Below are positions 41,525 to 50,543 of a stretch of DNA of 64,000 nt, in pieces. A program made the position numbers and the translations under genes. This stretch comes from Paenibacillus daejeonensis DSM 15491 (GTDB lineage Bacteria; Bacillota; Bacilli; Paenibacillales; Paenibacillaceae): positions 227,417-291,416 of the forward strand of contig NZ_KB899663.1 in the NCBI RefSeq assembly GCF_000378385.1, in the 5' to 3' direction. Within the stretch, counting starts at the first letter, position 1; every line of letters begins with the position of its first letter. The notes under the pieces are model-generated. The model made no database searches. It saw only the letters and a list, made by a program, of their open reading frames with translations, and had not been told where the DNA came from.

Positions 41525-43672
41525 GTGGCGGTCATGAGGATGATCTGGCGTTACATGTTGCCGTACAAGCTGATGTGCGGTGTTTTTGCTGTATGCATAC
41601 TGGTGGAGGTTGCCTATATGGCGGCTGCCCCGCTCAGTCTTAAGTTTCTGGTTGACGAGGCGTTTGAGCCCCGCGATCTGCAGGTGTTCTGGATCATTCT
41701 GCTGGTGCTGCTGGTCGGCGGGATCCTCAATCTGAGTGCGGGGGCGCTGAGCGAGTATGCACTGGGTCATGTAAGCGGACGAGCAGCACGAGCCATGCGG
41801 AACGAGCTGTTCACCCATATTCAGAAACAGTCGCTGCCGTTCTATTCCAGGTATCGCGTGGGGGATTTGGTGACGCGATTTGCGTCGGATATGGGGGGCG
41901 TGGAGCGAGTCATCCGGGGAACAGCGCCGATGTTTCTCAAGGAATTGCTGAGCGTACTCTTCGGTTTGACGTTGTTGTTCTTGCTTGACTGGCAACTGAC
42001 GCTGCTCGTACTCGCTTGCTCCACGCTCATGTTTATATTGCCACGATTCGTTCAGCGGCGGGCGGAGGAAGCGCATGCCAGCTATAAGGAGACGCAGGAA
42101 CGATTCTCCAATACCATAGATGAGATGGTCAAAGGCCATAAAACGATCAAAGGCTTGCATCAGCAGCAGCGATTCCGTATCCTGGCGGGCGGTCAGATCG
42201 GCGAGCTGTTTCGGTCCGGCCTGAGACTGCATATGACCAGCTCGTTGATGGAGCGTCTGCCGCTGGCAGCTTTGTTATTGGTGAACGGTTTGATGATCGG
42301 GTTTGGCGGTTGGCTGATATTCCAGGATGCCATCACGGTTGGCGATTTTATTGCCTTCTTCACATTATTCATGATGGTCGGACAATCGGGCTCGAATCTG
42401 GCTTATCTCATTCCTGCCTTGATTGAGTCGAGCATAAGCATCCGTCGAATCAACGAAGTGCTGCAATATGAACCGGATGTACCGGAATTACCACAAGCAC
42501 CGGATGTTGGGGAAACTTTTCAGACTCTGTCTATGCAAGGGGTCAGCTTCGGCTATACGTCAGAGACCCTACAGCTCCGCGAGACCAGCCTTCAGGTTGC
42601 AGCTGGCAGTTATGTAGCTCTGGTTGGACCTAGCGGCTCGGGCAAAAGCACGGCGCTTCAGCTCCTCTCGCGATTCTATGATCCGCAGCAGGGACGCGTG
42701 CTGCTGGATGGCAGGGATCTTCGGGAGCTAAGCGAGGCGTCGTTCCGGCGATTAGCCGTCTTGGTTACACAGGAAACGTTTCTCTTCAATACAACGATTC
42801 GGGACAATCTTATCCTGGATCGCGAAAGCATTGACGACGAAGAGATGATCGAAGCGGCCAAGGCCGCGCGTATTCACGACGCCATTATGCGGCGGCCTGA
42901 TGGCTACGATACAATGATTGAGCACGAGGGCGGGTCACTCTCAGGCGGGGAAAGACAGCGCATTGCCCTGGCGCGGGCATTGATCCGTCAACCAGCGTTG
43001 CTAATGCTGGACGAAGTGACATCGGCGCTTGATCCGGCTTCCGAAGCAGAGATCAATGCGTTGCTGGAGAGTATCCGGGGACGACATACGATCGTTTCCG
43101 TGACTCACCGGTTGGCTTCCGTTGTACGGGCTGATGTTATCCATGTCTTCCATGAAGGACAAATTGCCGAATCCGGAACGCATGATGCTTTAGTAGCCAA
43201 GGGAGGATTATATGCCGAGCTGTGGGCCAAGCAGCACGGCTTCCATATCTCGTCGGATGGCCATAATGCGCGAGTCGATGGTCAGAGATTATCCCGGTTG
43301 CCTTTCTTCGCGGACATGGATGAGTCGTTGCTGAACGATGTAGCGGAGCGGTTCGAGAGTCGCGCCTGCAGGGAGGGCGAGCCCATTGTAGTGGAGGGCG
43401 AGGAGGGCGATGCCTTCTACATGATTGTCCGTGGCCGCTTTGAAGTGGTCAAGCGAATCGGTACGAATGATCAGCGAGTCGCCGTGCTGCAGGACGGGGA
43501 TCACTTCGGCGAGATTGCATTGCTCCGCGACATCCCGCGGACGGCAACGGTGCGAGCGCTTGGAGCAGCGACGCTGCTGTCCATGCGGCGAGAGTCGTTT
43601 GAACGGCTGACTTTGGATTACCCACAGCTTAAGGCAGCTCTCGAGAAGAGTCTGGAAGAGCGGATGTCTTGA
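41525..43672 (+). CDS. ABC exporter fused to a C-terminal cyclic-nucleotide-binding domain
   Basis: Protein of 715 residues. Six transmembrane helices (about 1-310) are followed by an ATPase with Walker A GPSGSGKST, signature LSGGERQR and Walker B LLMLDEVTSALD (about 335-570). After a short linker, residues about 595-710 form a CAP-type sensor: GEEGDAFYMIVRGRFEVV and the phosphate-binding cassette FGEIALLRDIPRTATVRA, with its Glu and Arg present. Binding of a cyclic nucleotide is therefore plausible. The GTG at 41525 lies 12 nt after AGAGAGG; ATG 41534 is an alternative. It is followed at 41 bp by a DUF2277 gene. The substrate is unknown. Confidence 0.9.
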   Translation: MAVMRMIWRYMLPYKLMCGVFAVCILVEVAYMAAAPLSLKFLVDEAFEPRDLQVFWIILLVLLVGGILNLSAGALSEYALGHVSGRAARAMRNELFTHIQKQSLPFYSRYRVGDLVTRFASDMGGVERVIRGTAPMFLKELLSVLFGLTLLFLLDWQLTLLVLACSTLMFILPRFVQRRAEEAHASYKETQERFSNTIDEMVKGHKTIKGLHQQQRFRILAGGQIGELFRSGLRLHMTSSLMERLPLAALLLVNGLMIGFGGWLIFQDAITVGDFIAFFTLFMMVGQSGSNLAYLIPALIESSISIRRINEVLQYEPDVPELPQAPDVGETFQTLSMQGVSFGYTSETLQLRETSLQVAAGSYVALVGPSGSGKSTALQLLSRFYDPQQGRVLLDGRDLRELSEASFRRLAVLVTQETFLFNTTIRDNLILDRESIDDEEMIEAAKAARIHDAIMRRPDGYDTMIEHEGGSLSGGERQRIALARALIRQPALLMLDEVTSALDPASEAEINALLESIRGRHTIVSVTHRLASVVRADVIHVFHEGQIAESGTHDALVAKGGLYAELWAKQHGFHISSDGHNARVDGQRLSRLPFFADMDESLLNDVAERFESRACREGEPIVVEGEEGDAFYMIVRGRFEVVKRIGTNDQRVAVLQDGDHFGEIALLRDIPRTATVRALGAATLLSMRRESFERLTLDYPQLKAALEKSLEERMS

Positions 43673-43712
43673 CCATAATGAAGCATGAGAACAATAAAAG
43701 GAGCGTGGACCT

Positions 43713-43991
43713 ATGTGCCGCAATATCAAGCCATTGTTTAATTTTGATCCTCCCGCGACCGATGAGGAAATTCAAGCTGCCGCTTTGCAATTTGTTCGCA
43801 AGATATCAGGTTTTACGAAGCCCTCCAAGGCCAATGAAGAGGCTTTTGATGCTGCAGTTCTGGAGGTGAGCGCAGCGGCACACAAGCTGCTGGATGCGAT
43901 GGTCACACCGGCAGCGCCACGTGATCGGGAAATCGAAGCACAGCGCGCGCGCGAGCGTTCACAGAAACGCTTTGGCGATTCCCGGCAATAA
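43713..43991 (+). CDS. DUF2277 family protein
   Basis: Protein of 92 residues of the DUF2277 family. The conserved start MCRNIKPLFNFDPPATDEEI and the block AALQFVRKISGFTKPSKANE are present, followed by a charged tail (RDREIEAQRARERSQKR). Members are small, helical, cytoplasmic and of unknown function. AAAGGAG precedes the ATG. It is probably co-transcribed with the ABC/cyclic-nucleotide-domain gene upstream. Confidence 0.92.
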   Translation: MCRNIKPLFNFDPPATDEEIQAAALQFVRKISGFTKPSKANEEAFDAAVLEVSAAAHKLLDAMVTPAAPRDREIEAQRARERSQKRFGDSRQ

Positions 43992-44063
43992 CGGCATTAC
44001 GGAGGCTAATTGCCCGGGAAATACGTCGCATGACGGCGGATAATGACAGGATTGCTAGTGTGG

Positions 44064-44092
44064 GGACCATCTTTTGAGATGGTCTCTTTTTT
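44064..44092 (+). terminator. Terminator after the DUF2277 gene
   Basis: GACCATCT-TTTG-AGATGGTC is an 8-bp perfect stem followed by TCTTTTTT. It ends the ABC/DUF2277 transcript just before tandem array B. Confidence 0.93.
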
Positions 44093-44103
44093 GTCGTTGG
44101 TTG

Positions 44104-44562
44104 ACTGCTGTAGCACACCTTTGTTCCTCTATTTGGTCTGCAACCCGTTGATTGTCTGCTGTAACGCACCTTTGTTCCTCTATTTGGTCTGCAACCCGTT
44201 GATTGTCTGCTGTAACGCACCTTTGTTCCTCTATTTGGTCTGCAACCCGTTGATTGTCTGCTGTAACGCACCTTTGTTCCTCTATTTGGTCTGCAACCCG
44301 TTGGTGGACTGCTGTAGCGCACCTTTGTTCCTCTATTTGCCCGGCAAGCCGTCGGTCATCTGCTGTAGCGCACCTTTGTTCCTCTATTTGCCCGGCAAGC
44401 CGTTGGTCGTCTGCTGTAACACACCTTTATTCCTCTATTTGGTCTGCAAGCCGTTGATTGTCTGCTGTAACGCACCTTTGTTCCTCTATTTGGTCTGCAA
44501 GCCGCTGGTTGTCTGCTGTAACGCACCTTTGTTCCTCTATTTGGTCTGCAAGTCGCTCCGCT
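44104..44562. repeat. Tandem array B: nine units of exactly 51 bp
   Basis: CCTTTGTTCC or its variant starts at 44118, 44169, 44220, 44271, 44322, 44373, 44424, 44475 and 44526, always 51 bp apart. The unit begins GCTGTAACGCACC. Because 51 is a multiple of three, long frames stay open on both strands. No Shine-Dalgarno site or codon pattern supports a gene. The first four units are nearly identical; later ones vary. It fills most of the 716-bp gap 43992-44708. Confidence 0.95.
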
Positions 44563-44639
44563 TGTCGTCTGCCGTCAGAGCCAGGCATAAACGTCTCTGA
44601 CAATCACTCGACAAGATGACTTAGTTATGGAATCCTTTG

Positions 44640-44669
44640 TTGACACTTCATTAAATAACAAAATATAAT
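44640..44669 (+). promoter_or_regulatory. SigA promoter of the Gfo/Idh/MocA gene
   Basis: TTGACA (44640-44645), 18 nt and TATAAT (44664-44669). Just downstream, ATGATACTAAATGATA holds a direct repeat that could be an operator. Confidence 0.8.
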
Positions 44670-44708
44670 TATATATGATACTAAATGATAATATATTGGA
44701 GGTAAACG

Positions 44709-45737
44709 ATGAAGCAGGGCAAGCTGGGTATTTGTATCATTGGCGCAGGCAGAGCGGGAATGATCCATGCGATGAATTTTTGCAGGAGCATCCCTCGGGC
44801 GTCCTTGCGTGCCATTGTCGATCCGAACCGGGAGACCGCCGAGCGGGCCGCCAAAGAACTTGACGTCGAGCAAGTGTATACGGATTATCGGGAAGCACTG
44901 GCAGATGAGACCGTGGACGCAGTCGTCGTCGTAACACCAACCGTTTATCACCGCGAGATCGTACTGGCTGCTGCGGCGGCAGGCAAGCACGTGCTTTGCG
45001 AGAAGCCAATGGCAATGAACGAGAGCGAATGCGATGACATGATTGCGGCTTGTAAGGCAGCAGGTGTCAAGCTCCAGCTGGCATTCATGCGTCGGTTCGA
45101 CGAGAGCTTCGTGACTGCAAAACGCCAGATTGACGAAGGATTGATCGGAGAGGTTGTATTGGTCAAATCATTAACGAGAGGGCCGAGTACGCCCCAACCG
45201 TGGATGTACGATATTCGCAAAAGCAACGGTGCGCTGGCAGAGGTCGGCAGCCATGATATTGACGCCTTGCGCTGGTTCGCTGGTTCGGAGATAACGGAGC
45301 TCTACGCTGTAGGCGGCAACTACCGGTGCCGCGAGATCGCAGAGGAATACCCTGATTTTTATGACAATGTAGCACTTACAGTCCGTTTTGCAGACGGCAA
45401 GTCGGGCAGCATGGACGGCGCGATGGGCGTGCAGTACGGCTACGATAGCCGGGTTGAGATTCTGGGAACAGAGGGGGTGATCTTCCTGGGGCAGACACAT
45501 GAGCGGACGATTCTGACAGCCACGAGAGACAAGCATCTGCACCGGCCGTTCATGAACAGCTGGCGTTCGCTATACAAGGAGGCTTATTGGGCCGAGGATT
45601 GCGATTTTGTGGACTGTATTCTGGAAGACCGCGAGCCTCGGGTCACGGGCTTGGACGGGAAAATGGCGGTCCGTGTCGTAGAGGCGGGCAATCGTTCCCT
45701 GAGCGAAGGCGGCGTCATCCGTCTGGGGAAAATATAA
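44709..45737 (+). CDS. Gfo/Idh/MocA dehydrogenase (inositol 2-dehydrogenase-like)
   Basis: NAD-dependent dehydrogenase of 342 residues. The Rossmann motif is GICIIGAGRAGMIHA. EKPMAMNESECDDM holds the catalytic-region lysine, and GSHDIDALRWFAG the active-site Asp/His region typical of inositol dehydrogenases. GGAGGT precedes the ATG. It has its own promoter. It is convergent with the DeoR gene, beyond which the catabolic operon at 46724 begins, so it probably acts on the same cyclitol or sugar family. The substrate is not certain. Confidence 0.88.
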   Translation: MKQGKLGICIIGAGRAGMIHAMNFCRSIPRASLRAIVDPNRETAERAAKELDVEQVYTDYREALADETVDAVVVVTPTVYHREIVLAAAAAGKHVLCEKPMAMNESECDDMIAACKAAGVKLQLAFMRRFDESFVTAKRQIDEGLIGEVVLVKSLTRGPSTPQPWMYDIRKSNGALAEVGSHDIDALRWFAGSEITELYAVGGNYRCREIAEEYPDFYDNVALTVRFADGKSGSMDGAMGVQYGYDSRVEILGTEGVIFLGQTHERTILTATRDKHLHRPFMNSWRSLYKEAYWAEDCDFVDCILEDREPRVTGLDGKMAVRVVEAGNRSLSEGGVIRLGKI

Positions 45738-45768
45738 AAAAACAACCCTCGCCGACTAGGCGAGGGTT
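45736..45768. terminator. Shared terminator of the dehydrogenase and DeoR genes
   Basis: AACCCTCGCC-GACTA-GGCGAGGGTT is a perfect 10-bp hairpin, with A7 on its left that acts as a T-run for the minus strand. The right arm includes the last codons of the DeoR gene. Confidence 0.88.
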
Positions 45769-46544
45769 AGTTCTATATCCGCTTCATTCAGTTCGGCGCT
45801 CTGCTCCGGCGTGATCCGGCTGTCAGTAATCAGCAGGTCAATCTGTTCCGGGGCGGCAAACTGGACGAACGAATTTTTGCCAAGCTTGCTGCTGTCGCAT
45901 AGCACGAAGGTCTGAGTGGCGACCTGCACCATCATTTTCTTGAGCTCCGCCTGATGAATGTCCGGGGTGGTGCAGCCCTTGGTCGCGCTAAAGGCGTTGG
46001 TGCCGAGAAAGACCTTATCGACATTCAGCTCAGCCAGCATGTTGGTTGCAAACGGGCCGACGGTACAGTGAAAGCTCTTGCGCAGGCTGCCGCCGATGAG
46101 CACGACCTGGACACCTTCATACGGCTCCAGACAACGGGCGATCTCCAAATCGTTGACGATGACAGTGAGATTGCGTCGATCACGCAATAGCCGAGCCAGC
46201 TCCAGCGTTGTCGTGCCTGTATCCAGAATGATGATATCTCCGTCATCAATCAGCTTGGCAGCGGTTTGCGCGATTTCACGTTTTTCCTTGAGGTCGCTCA
46301 CATGTTTGCTCTGATGATCCGCTTCAAAGCCCACTTTGCCATAATCGCTCGGAATGGCGCCGCCGTGCGTCCGTTTGATCAAGCCGGCCGCCTCAAGATC
46401 CCTCAGGTCACCCCGAATGGTTGCCGGGGATACATTGAAGCGGGTTATAAGATCGGGCACGAGCACTTTCTTCTTCTCATTCACCCAGTTGACGATAGCT
46501 GCCTTGCGTTCTTCTGCAAACAGCGGATCCGTAGTTCTATCCAT
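45756..46544 (-). CDS. DeoR-family regulator
   Basis: Regulator of 262 residues. The N-terminal winged helix reads VPDLITRFNVSPATIRGDLR and DLEAAGLIKRTHGGAIP. The C-terminal DeoRC sugar-phosphate sensor (about 85-262) includes IILDTGTTTLELA and VLIGGSLRKSF. The ATG at 46544 has AGGAG 8 nt upstream; the longer frame to 46577 lacks a site. It is divergent from the catabolic operon at 46724 and most likely represses it, with a sugar phosphate made by the FGGY kinase as a probable inducer. Confidence 0.92.
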   Translation of the reverse strand: MDRTTDPLFAEERKAAIVNWVNEKKKVLVPDLITRFNVSPATIRGDLRDLEAAGLIKRTHGGAIPSDYGKVGFEADHQSKHVSDLKEKREIAQTAAKLIDDGDIIILDTGTTTLELARLLRDRRNLTVIVNDLEIARCLEPYEGVQVVLIGGSLRKSFHCTVGPFATNMLAELNVDKVFLGTNAFSATKGCTTPDIHQAELKKMMVQVATQTFVLCDSSKLGKNSFVQFAAPEQIDLLITDSRITPEQSAELNEADIELTLA

Positions 46545-46647
46545 AAGGCAAGCTCCTATTCCCATCCGTATTAGCACTACTGTTAGATGAATTATATCAT
46601 TTGTTGTTGTTTGAAGACAATAGATATCAAGCGATATTAAATAATCA

Positions 46648-46705
46648 TTTACAATCTAAAAACGTTAACATATAATCACAATATGACAATAAAGAACAAT
46701 AAACA
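46648..46705 (+). promoter_or_regulatory. Promoter and repeat operator of the catabolic operon
   Basis: TTTACA (46648-46653), 17 nt and TATAAT (46671-46676). Directly downstream are the adjoining 10-mers ACAATAAAGA and ACAATAAACA (46686-46705). Related ACAAT boxes lie at 46617 and 46651. Such direct repeats suit a DeoR-family repressor. Confidence 0.7.
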
Positions 46706-46723
46706 TCAGAAGGAGAGAGGCTC

Positions 46724-47770
46724 ATGATGATAGCGGCAGAAATGGCCGGCATTCAAAATGTGCGACTGGTCAAGCGCTCCCGGCCGGAAATCGGCGATCA
46801 CGAGCTGCTGCTCCGAGTCAAGCGTGCCGGCATCTGTGGAACGGATCTACGGATGATTCGCAATGGCGTACCGGGTGTCAGTGAGGAGACGCCGCGGGTG
46901 CTGGGCCATGAGATGAGCGGGATCATTGAGGCAGTCGGGACCCGTGTCAGCGGGTACGCTCCTGGTGATCACGTGGCAGTCGCTCCCAACATGGGCTGCG
47001 GTATTTGCGATAGGTGCGTTCGCGGCGATACGCATCTGTGCCCGGATTATCGTGCACTCGGCGTTCAATTGGACGGTGCTTTCGCCGAGTATGTGCGGAT
47101 CCCGGAGCAGGCGGTGCGCAGCGGCAATGTTGCCATATTGCCGGAGGGAGTGAGCTTTGAGGCGGCTGTGCTGGCCGAACCACTTTCTTGTGTGTACAAC
47201 GGCATTTTGCAATGTCCGATCCGTCTGGGTGACGATGTGCTGATTCTGGGAGCTGGCACCATCGGCATTCTCTATGCTCAACTGGCCAGGCGTGCTGGAG
47301 CAGGTCGGGTGTTCCTGGCTAACCGTTCCTTAGGTCGGCTGGAGTTGGCCAACACGATCGACCCCGCACTACTAACGATTCCTGTCGCGGACTTGGAGAT
47401 GCGGATTGGTGAGCTCACCGGCGGACGGGGCGTCGATGTGTGCGTAACTGCCAACCCTTCACCAGAGTCGCAGCGCCAAGCTGTGGAGTTAAGCGCGTTG
47501 AACGGCCGCATCAATTTTTTTGGCGGGTTGCCCAAGGCATCGGAGCAGGTTAGCCTCAACACCAACGCGATCCATTACAAGCAGCTGATGGTGACTGGCT
47601 CAACCAAGGCGAATACCGCGCATTTTCGGCAGACGCTGCAGTTTCTGGCAAGCGGATTGATTGATGCTGCGCCGCTCATCTCGCAGACATATTCAATTGA
47701 TCAATTCGATGAGGCACTGGCACATGCGATGAGCTCACAGGGAATTAAGACGTTGATATCGTTCGACTAG
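46724..47770 (+). CDS. Zinc-dependent polyol/threonine-type alcohol dehydrogenase
   Basis: Medium-chain dehydrogenase of 348 residues. The catalytic zinc site is in GICGTDLR and GHEMSGII. The structural zinc cysteines are in GCGICDRCVRGDTHLC, and the NAD fold in ILGAGTIGILYAQLARRAG. The family covers sorbitol, galactitol-phosphate and threonine dehydrogenases. GGAGAGAGG precedes two adjacent ATGs. It is the first gene of the DeoR-controlled operon and would oxidise a polyol or sugar hydroxyl. Confidence 0.92.
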   Translation: MMIAAEMAGIQNVRLVKRSRPEIGDHELLLRVKRAGICGTDLRMIRNGVPGVSEETPRVLGHEMSGIIEAVGTRVSGYAPGDHVAVAPNMGCGICDRCVRGDTHLCPDYRALGVQLDGAFAEYVRIPEQAVRSGNVAILPEGVSFEAAVLAEPLSCVYNGILQCPIRLGDDVLILGAGTIGILYAQLARRAGAGRVFLANRSLGRLELANTIDPALLTIPVADLEMRIGELTGGRGVDVCVTANPSPESQRQAVELSALNGRINFFGGLPKASEQVSLNTNAIHYKQLMVTGSTKANTAHFRQTLQFLASGLIDAAPLISQTYSIDQFDEALAHAMSSQGIKTLISFD

Positions 47771-47785
47771 CGGGGAGGAAAAAGC

Positions 47786-49291
47786 ATGCTTGTCTTGACT
47801 GCGGATATCGGGACACAAGGCACCAAGGTGGCGCTTGTCCGTGCGGACGGCACAATAGCTGGCAGCAGCTTTCGTCCGTCCAAGCTGCTGCATGGAGCTG
47901 GCGGCACGGTGGAGCAGGACCCTGCGGATCTCGTGCGCTCGGTGACGGAGGGAATGCGTGAGGTGCTGCAGCGCATTGGCAGCCGCTCTGTCGAAGTGGC
48001 CGCGATTGCTCTGGATGGACAGATGGCGGGCATCCTCGGAATTAATGAAGCCTGGGAGCCAGTCACACCTTATGATTCCTGGCTGGATACCCGCTGCGGC
48101 GCGATGCTGCCGGAGCTGCGTGCCTGGGGGGAATCGGAGATCATGGCCATTACCGGTGCCCCGGTCTCCATAGCCCATGGCGCGAAGAAGCTCTGGTGGC
48201 GGCGAGAACGTCCGGAAACCTACAGCCGCATCGCCAAATTCGTCGTACCCAGCGCTTATGTCGCTGGCGTATTGGCGGGTCTCCGGGCGGAGCAGGCTTT
48301 CATCGATGAGACGCATCTGCATTTCTCCGGCTTTGCGGATGGACAGGCAGGCGACTGGTCGGAGACGCTGCTGACGGCATTCGGAATGGAGCGGGGCAAG
48401 CTGCCGAATATCGTCAGACCGTGGGATATCATCGGCAGTCTGACTGCTGCATGGGCACAAGAATTGGGGCTGAGGCAGGGGACACCGATTGTGGCAGGCT
48501 GCGGCGATACGGCTGCTTCGGCGCTTGGAGCGGGGCTTGTGCGGAGCGGCCAGTTGCTGGACATCGCGGGTACAGCCTCGGTCCTCGCCTGCGCGGTGGA
48601 CCGGTATCGGCCGGATGTGACAGGGAGGACGTTGATCTATGCCCGATCCGCTGTTCCGGGACTATGGGCTCCACTTGCCTATGTCGGCGGCGGTGGTCAG
48701 TGCTTGTCCTGGTACCGGGAGCAGTGGGCTGGCGTGGGGGAGGGCCTCACGTACAGCCAACTGAACGAGCTGGCTGCGGCCACGGCTCCCGGCTCCGACG
48801 GCCTGCTCTTCATTCCCCATCTCAGCGGCAGGGTCTGTCCGGCCGACGAGATGCTGCGCGGCGGGTGGCTCGGATTGCACTGGGGACACGGCAAGGGAGC
48901 CTTGTACCGTGCCATGATGGAATCCATCGCCTATGAATACAAGCATTACGCCGCTGCTGCTGCAGAGCTGGCTGGCCCGCTGAATCAGTCGGAGATCCTC
49001 TGCACGGGCGGTGGTTCGCAGGCGGAGGTATTCAACTGCATCAAGGCCGATGTGCTAGGCATCCCGCTCCGCACCGTCGGGCAGCAGGAGACCGCACTGC
49101 TGGGAAGTGCGCTGATTGCCGGCTATGCGGTCGGCCTCCATACGGATCTGGCAGATGCCGCCGAGTCGTGGACCATCCGCGAGCACAGCTACGAGCCGAA
49201 TCCCGCCAACCGGGCAACCTACGACCGGGCTGCTGCCCGATACCGCCTCGCCGTGGATGGCCTCGCGGACTTGTACCGGCGTATGGCGTAG
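47786..49291 (+). CDS. FGGY-family carbohydrate kinase (xylulokinase-like)
   Basis: Sugar kinase of 501 residues with both FGGY domains. The N-terminal phosphate loop reads TADIGTQGTKVALV, with ALDGQMAGI later. The C-terminal half has CGDTAASALGAGLV and ILCTGGGSQAEVFNCIKADVLG. It would phosphorylate a ketose or polyol, giving the sugar phosphate that the DeoR protein may sense. GGGGAGG precedes the ATG, 15 nt after the dehydrogenase stop. Confidence 0.9.
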   Translation: MLVLTADIGTQGTKVALVRADGTIAGSSFRPSKLLHGAGGTVEQDPADLVRSVTEGMREVLQRIGSRSVEVAAIALDGQMAGILGINEAWEPVTPYDSWLDTRCGAMLPELRAWGESEIMAITGAPVSIAHGAKKLWWRRERPETYSRIAKFVVPSAYVAGVLAGLRAEQAFIDETHLHFSGFADGQAGDWSETLLTAFGMERGKLPNIVRPWDIIGSLTAAWAQELGLRQGTPIVAGCGDTAASALGAGLVRSGQLLDIAGTASVLACAVDRYRPDVTGRTLIYARSAVPGLWAPLAYVGGGGQCLSWYREQWAGVGEGLTYSQLNELAAATAPGSDGLLFIPHLSGRVCPADEMLRGGWLGLHWGHGKGALYRAMMESIAYEYKHYAAAAAELAGPLNQSEILCTGGGSQAEVFNCIKADVLGIPLRTVGQQETALLGSALIAGYAVGLHTDLADAAESWTIREHSYEPNPANRATYDRAAARYRLAVDGLADLYRRMA

Positions 49292-49578
49292 CTTTGCAAA
49301 CGATGACTCTATCGCACGTGCACAAGCCACAGAACGTGTGAGGCGACGAGTGATGTGCACAAGCGACAAACGACGGTTCTGCTACAAGCTACGTGCTGCG
49401 ACAAGCGACCTGTGCGACAACAAACGACGTTTAATGTGATTGCCCTGCCGCCATTTGCCGCCGGACCCTGGTGCGCTGGGAGCGGCGCGCGGCAAGAAAA
49501 ACCATATATGTAAGGCGATAAGCACTGTAGCGGCAGTTACCATTCAACGACACACAATTGAAAGAAAGCAGGTGCATC
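49292..49578. other. Intergenic spacer in the catabolic operon
   Basis: A 287-bp gap between the kinase gene and the AroE-like gene. It contains several loose GCACAAGC, ACAAGCGAC and ACAAGCTAC repeats (49316-49406). No terminator, promoter or gene is clear, so the downstream six genes may be read through. Confidence 0.5.
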
Positions 49579-50526
49579 ATGCAACTGGAGCGCAATACGA
49601 GGCCTACGTTTTATTTTATCGGCGTCACGACTGGTCAATCCTCCATTATGAAGCTGTTCCCGCTATGGGCGGAGGCCCTGGGACTGGGGGATGCACAGAT
49701 CAAGGGGATGGACATTGCCATCCATGCGGAGCCGGAGGCTTACCGCCAGGCGGTACGGCAGATCAAGGACGATCCGCTGGCGCTGGGGGCGCTGGTGACT
49801 ACGCACAAGATCGACTTGTTCCGGGCTGCGCGCGATCTGTTCGATGAGCTGGACCCCTATGCAGTGATGTTCGAGGAGCTCTCCTCGATCAGCAAGCGGG
49901 ACGGCAAACTGGTCGGCAGCGCTAAGGACCCAATCTCCAGCGGCTTGTCCATGGAGGCCTTTATCCCGCCTGGCTTCTGGCAAGCAGGTGGGGAAGCCTT
50001 CATCATGGGAGCGGGTGGCAGTGCACTGGCGATCTCCTCCTACCTGACGCGTCAGGAGCACGGGACGGATGTGCCTTCCCGCATCACGCTCAGCAACCGC
50101 AGCCAGCCGCGACTGGATTCCGCGCAGGAGCTGCTGAGTCGGATCGACACGGAGGTGCCGTTCCGCTACGAACTGTGCCCGCAACCCGAAGACAATGATC
50201 GTGTCCTCCACGAGATCCCGCCCCATTCGCTGATTATCAATGCTACTGGACTGGGCAAGGACCGGCCGGGCTCGCCGCTGTCCGATGACGCGCTGTTTCC
50301 GGCAGACAGTCTGGTCTGGGAGCTTAATTACCGGGGCGACTTGAAATTCATGCATCAGGCGCGGAGCCAACAAGCAACACGTGGGCTGCATGTCGAGGAC
50401 GGGTGGGTATACTTCCTGCACGGCTGGACACAGGTGATTCAGGACGTCTTCCAACTGACCATCGATGAGCCGACATTCCGGCAGCTGGAAGACATCGCAT
50501 TGCAGCTGCAGCGGGCGGCCAAGTGA
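49579..50526 (+). CDS. Shikimate dehydrogenase-like protein
   Basis: AroE-like oxidoreductase of 315 residues. The N-terminal substrate domain has ALVTTHKIDLFRAARDLFDELD, where the AroE lysine is kept but the pocket differs from VTIPHK. AKDPISSGLSMEAF and the NAD(P) motif IMGAGGSALAISSYL follow. The end (WTQVIQDVFQLTIDEP) resembles the AroE tail. The ATG at 49579 follows AAGCAGG by 7 nt; the TTG at 49558 is less likely. Its position among sugar enzymes and the altered substrate site suggest a catabolic role on a different hydroxyl compound, not aromatic amino-acid synthesis. Confidence 0.8.
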   Translation: MQLERNTRPTFYFIGVTTGQSSIMKLFPLWAEALGLGDAQIKGMDIAIHAEPEAYRQAVRQIKDDPLALGALVTTHKIDLFRAARDLFDELDPYAVMFEELSSISKRDGKLVGSAKDPISSGLSMEAFIPPGFWQAGGEAFIMGAGGSALAISSYLTRQEHGTDVPSRITLSNRSQPRLDSAQELLSRIDTEVPFRYELCPQPEDNDRVLHEIPPHSLIINATGLGKDRPGSPLSDDALFPADSLVWELNYRGDLKFMHQARSQQATRGLHVEDGWVYFLHGWTQVIQDVFQLTIDEPTFRQLEDIALQLQRAAK

Positions 50527-50543
50527 AAGGAGCAACAGTACCG

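Noticed and set aside
44104-44562. CRISPR array
   Set aside because: The whole 51-bp unit is repeated. There is no alternation of constant repeat and variable spacer, and no cas gene is near. The same holds for the arrays at 31.2 and 55.8 kb.
44043-44600. 185-residue repeat protein on the plus strand and a 139-residue one on the minus strand
   Set aside because: Both frames exist because the array unit is 51 bp. The plus frame also runs through a terminator hairpin. Kept as repeat only.
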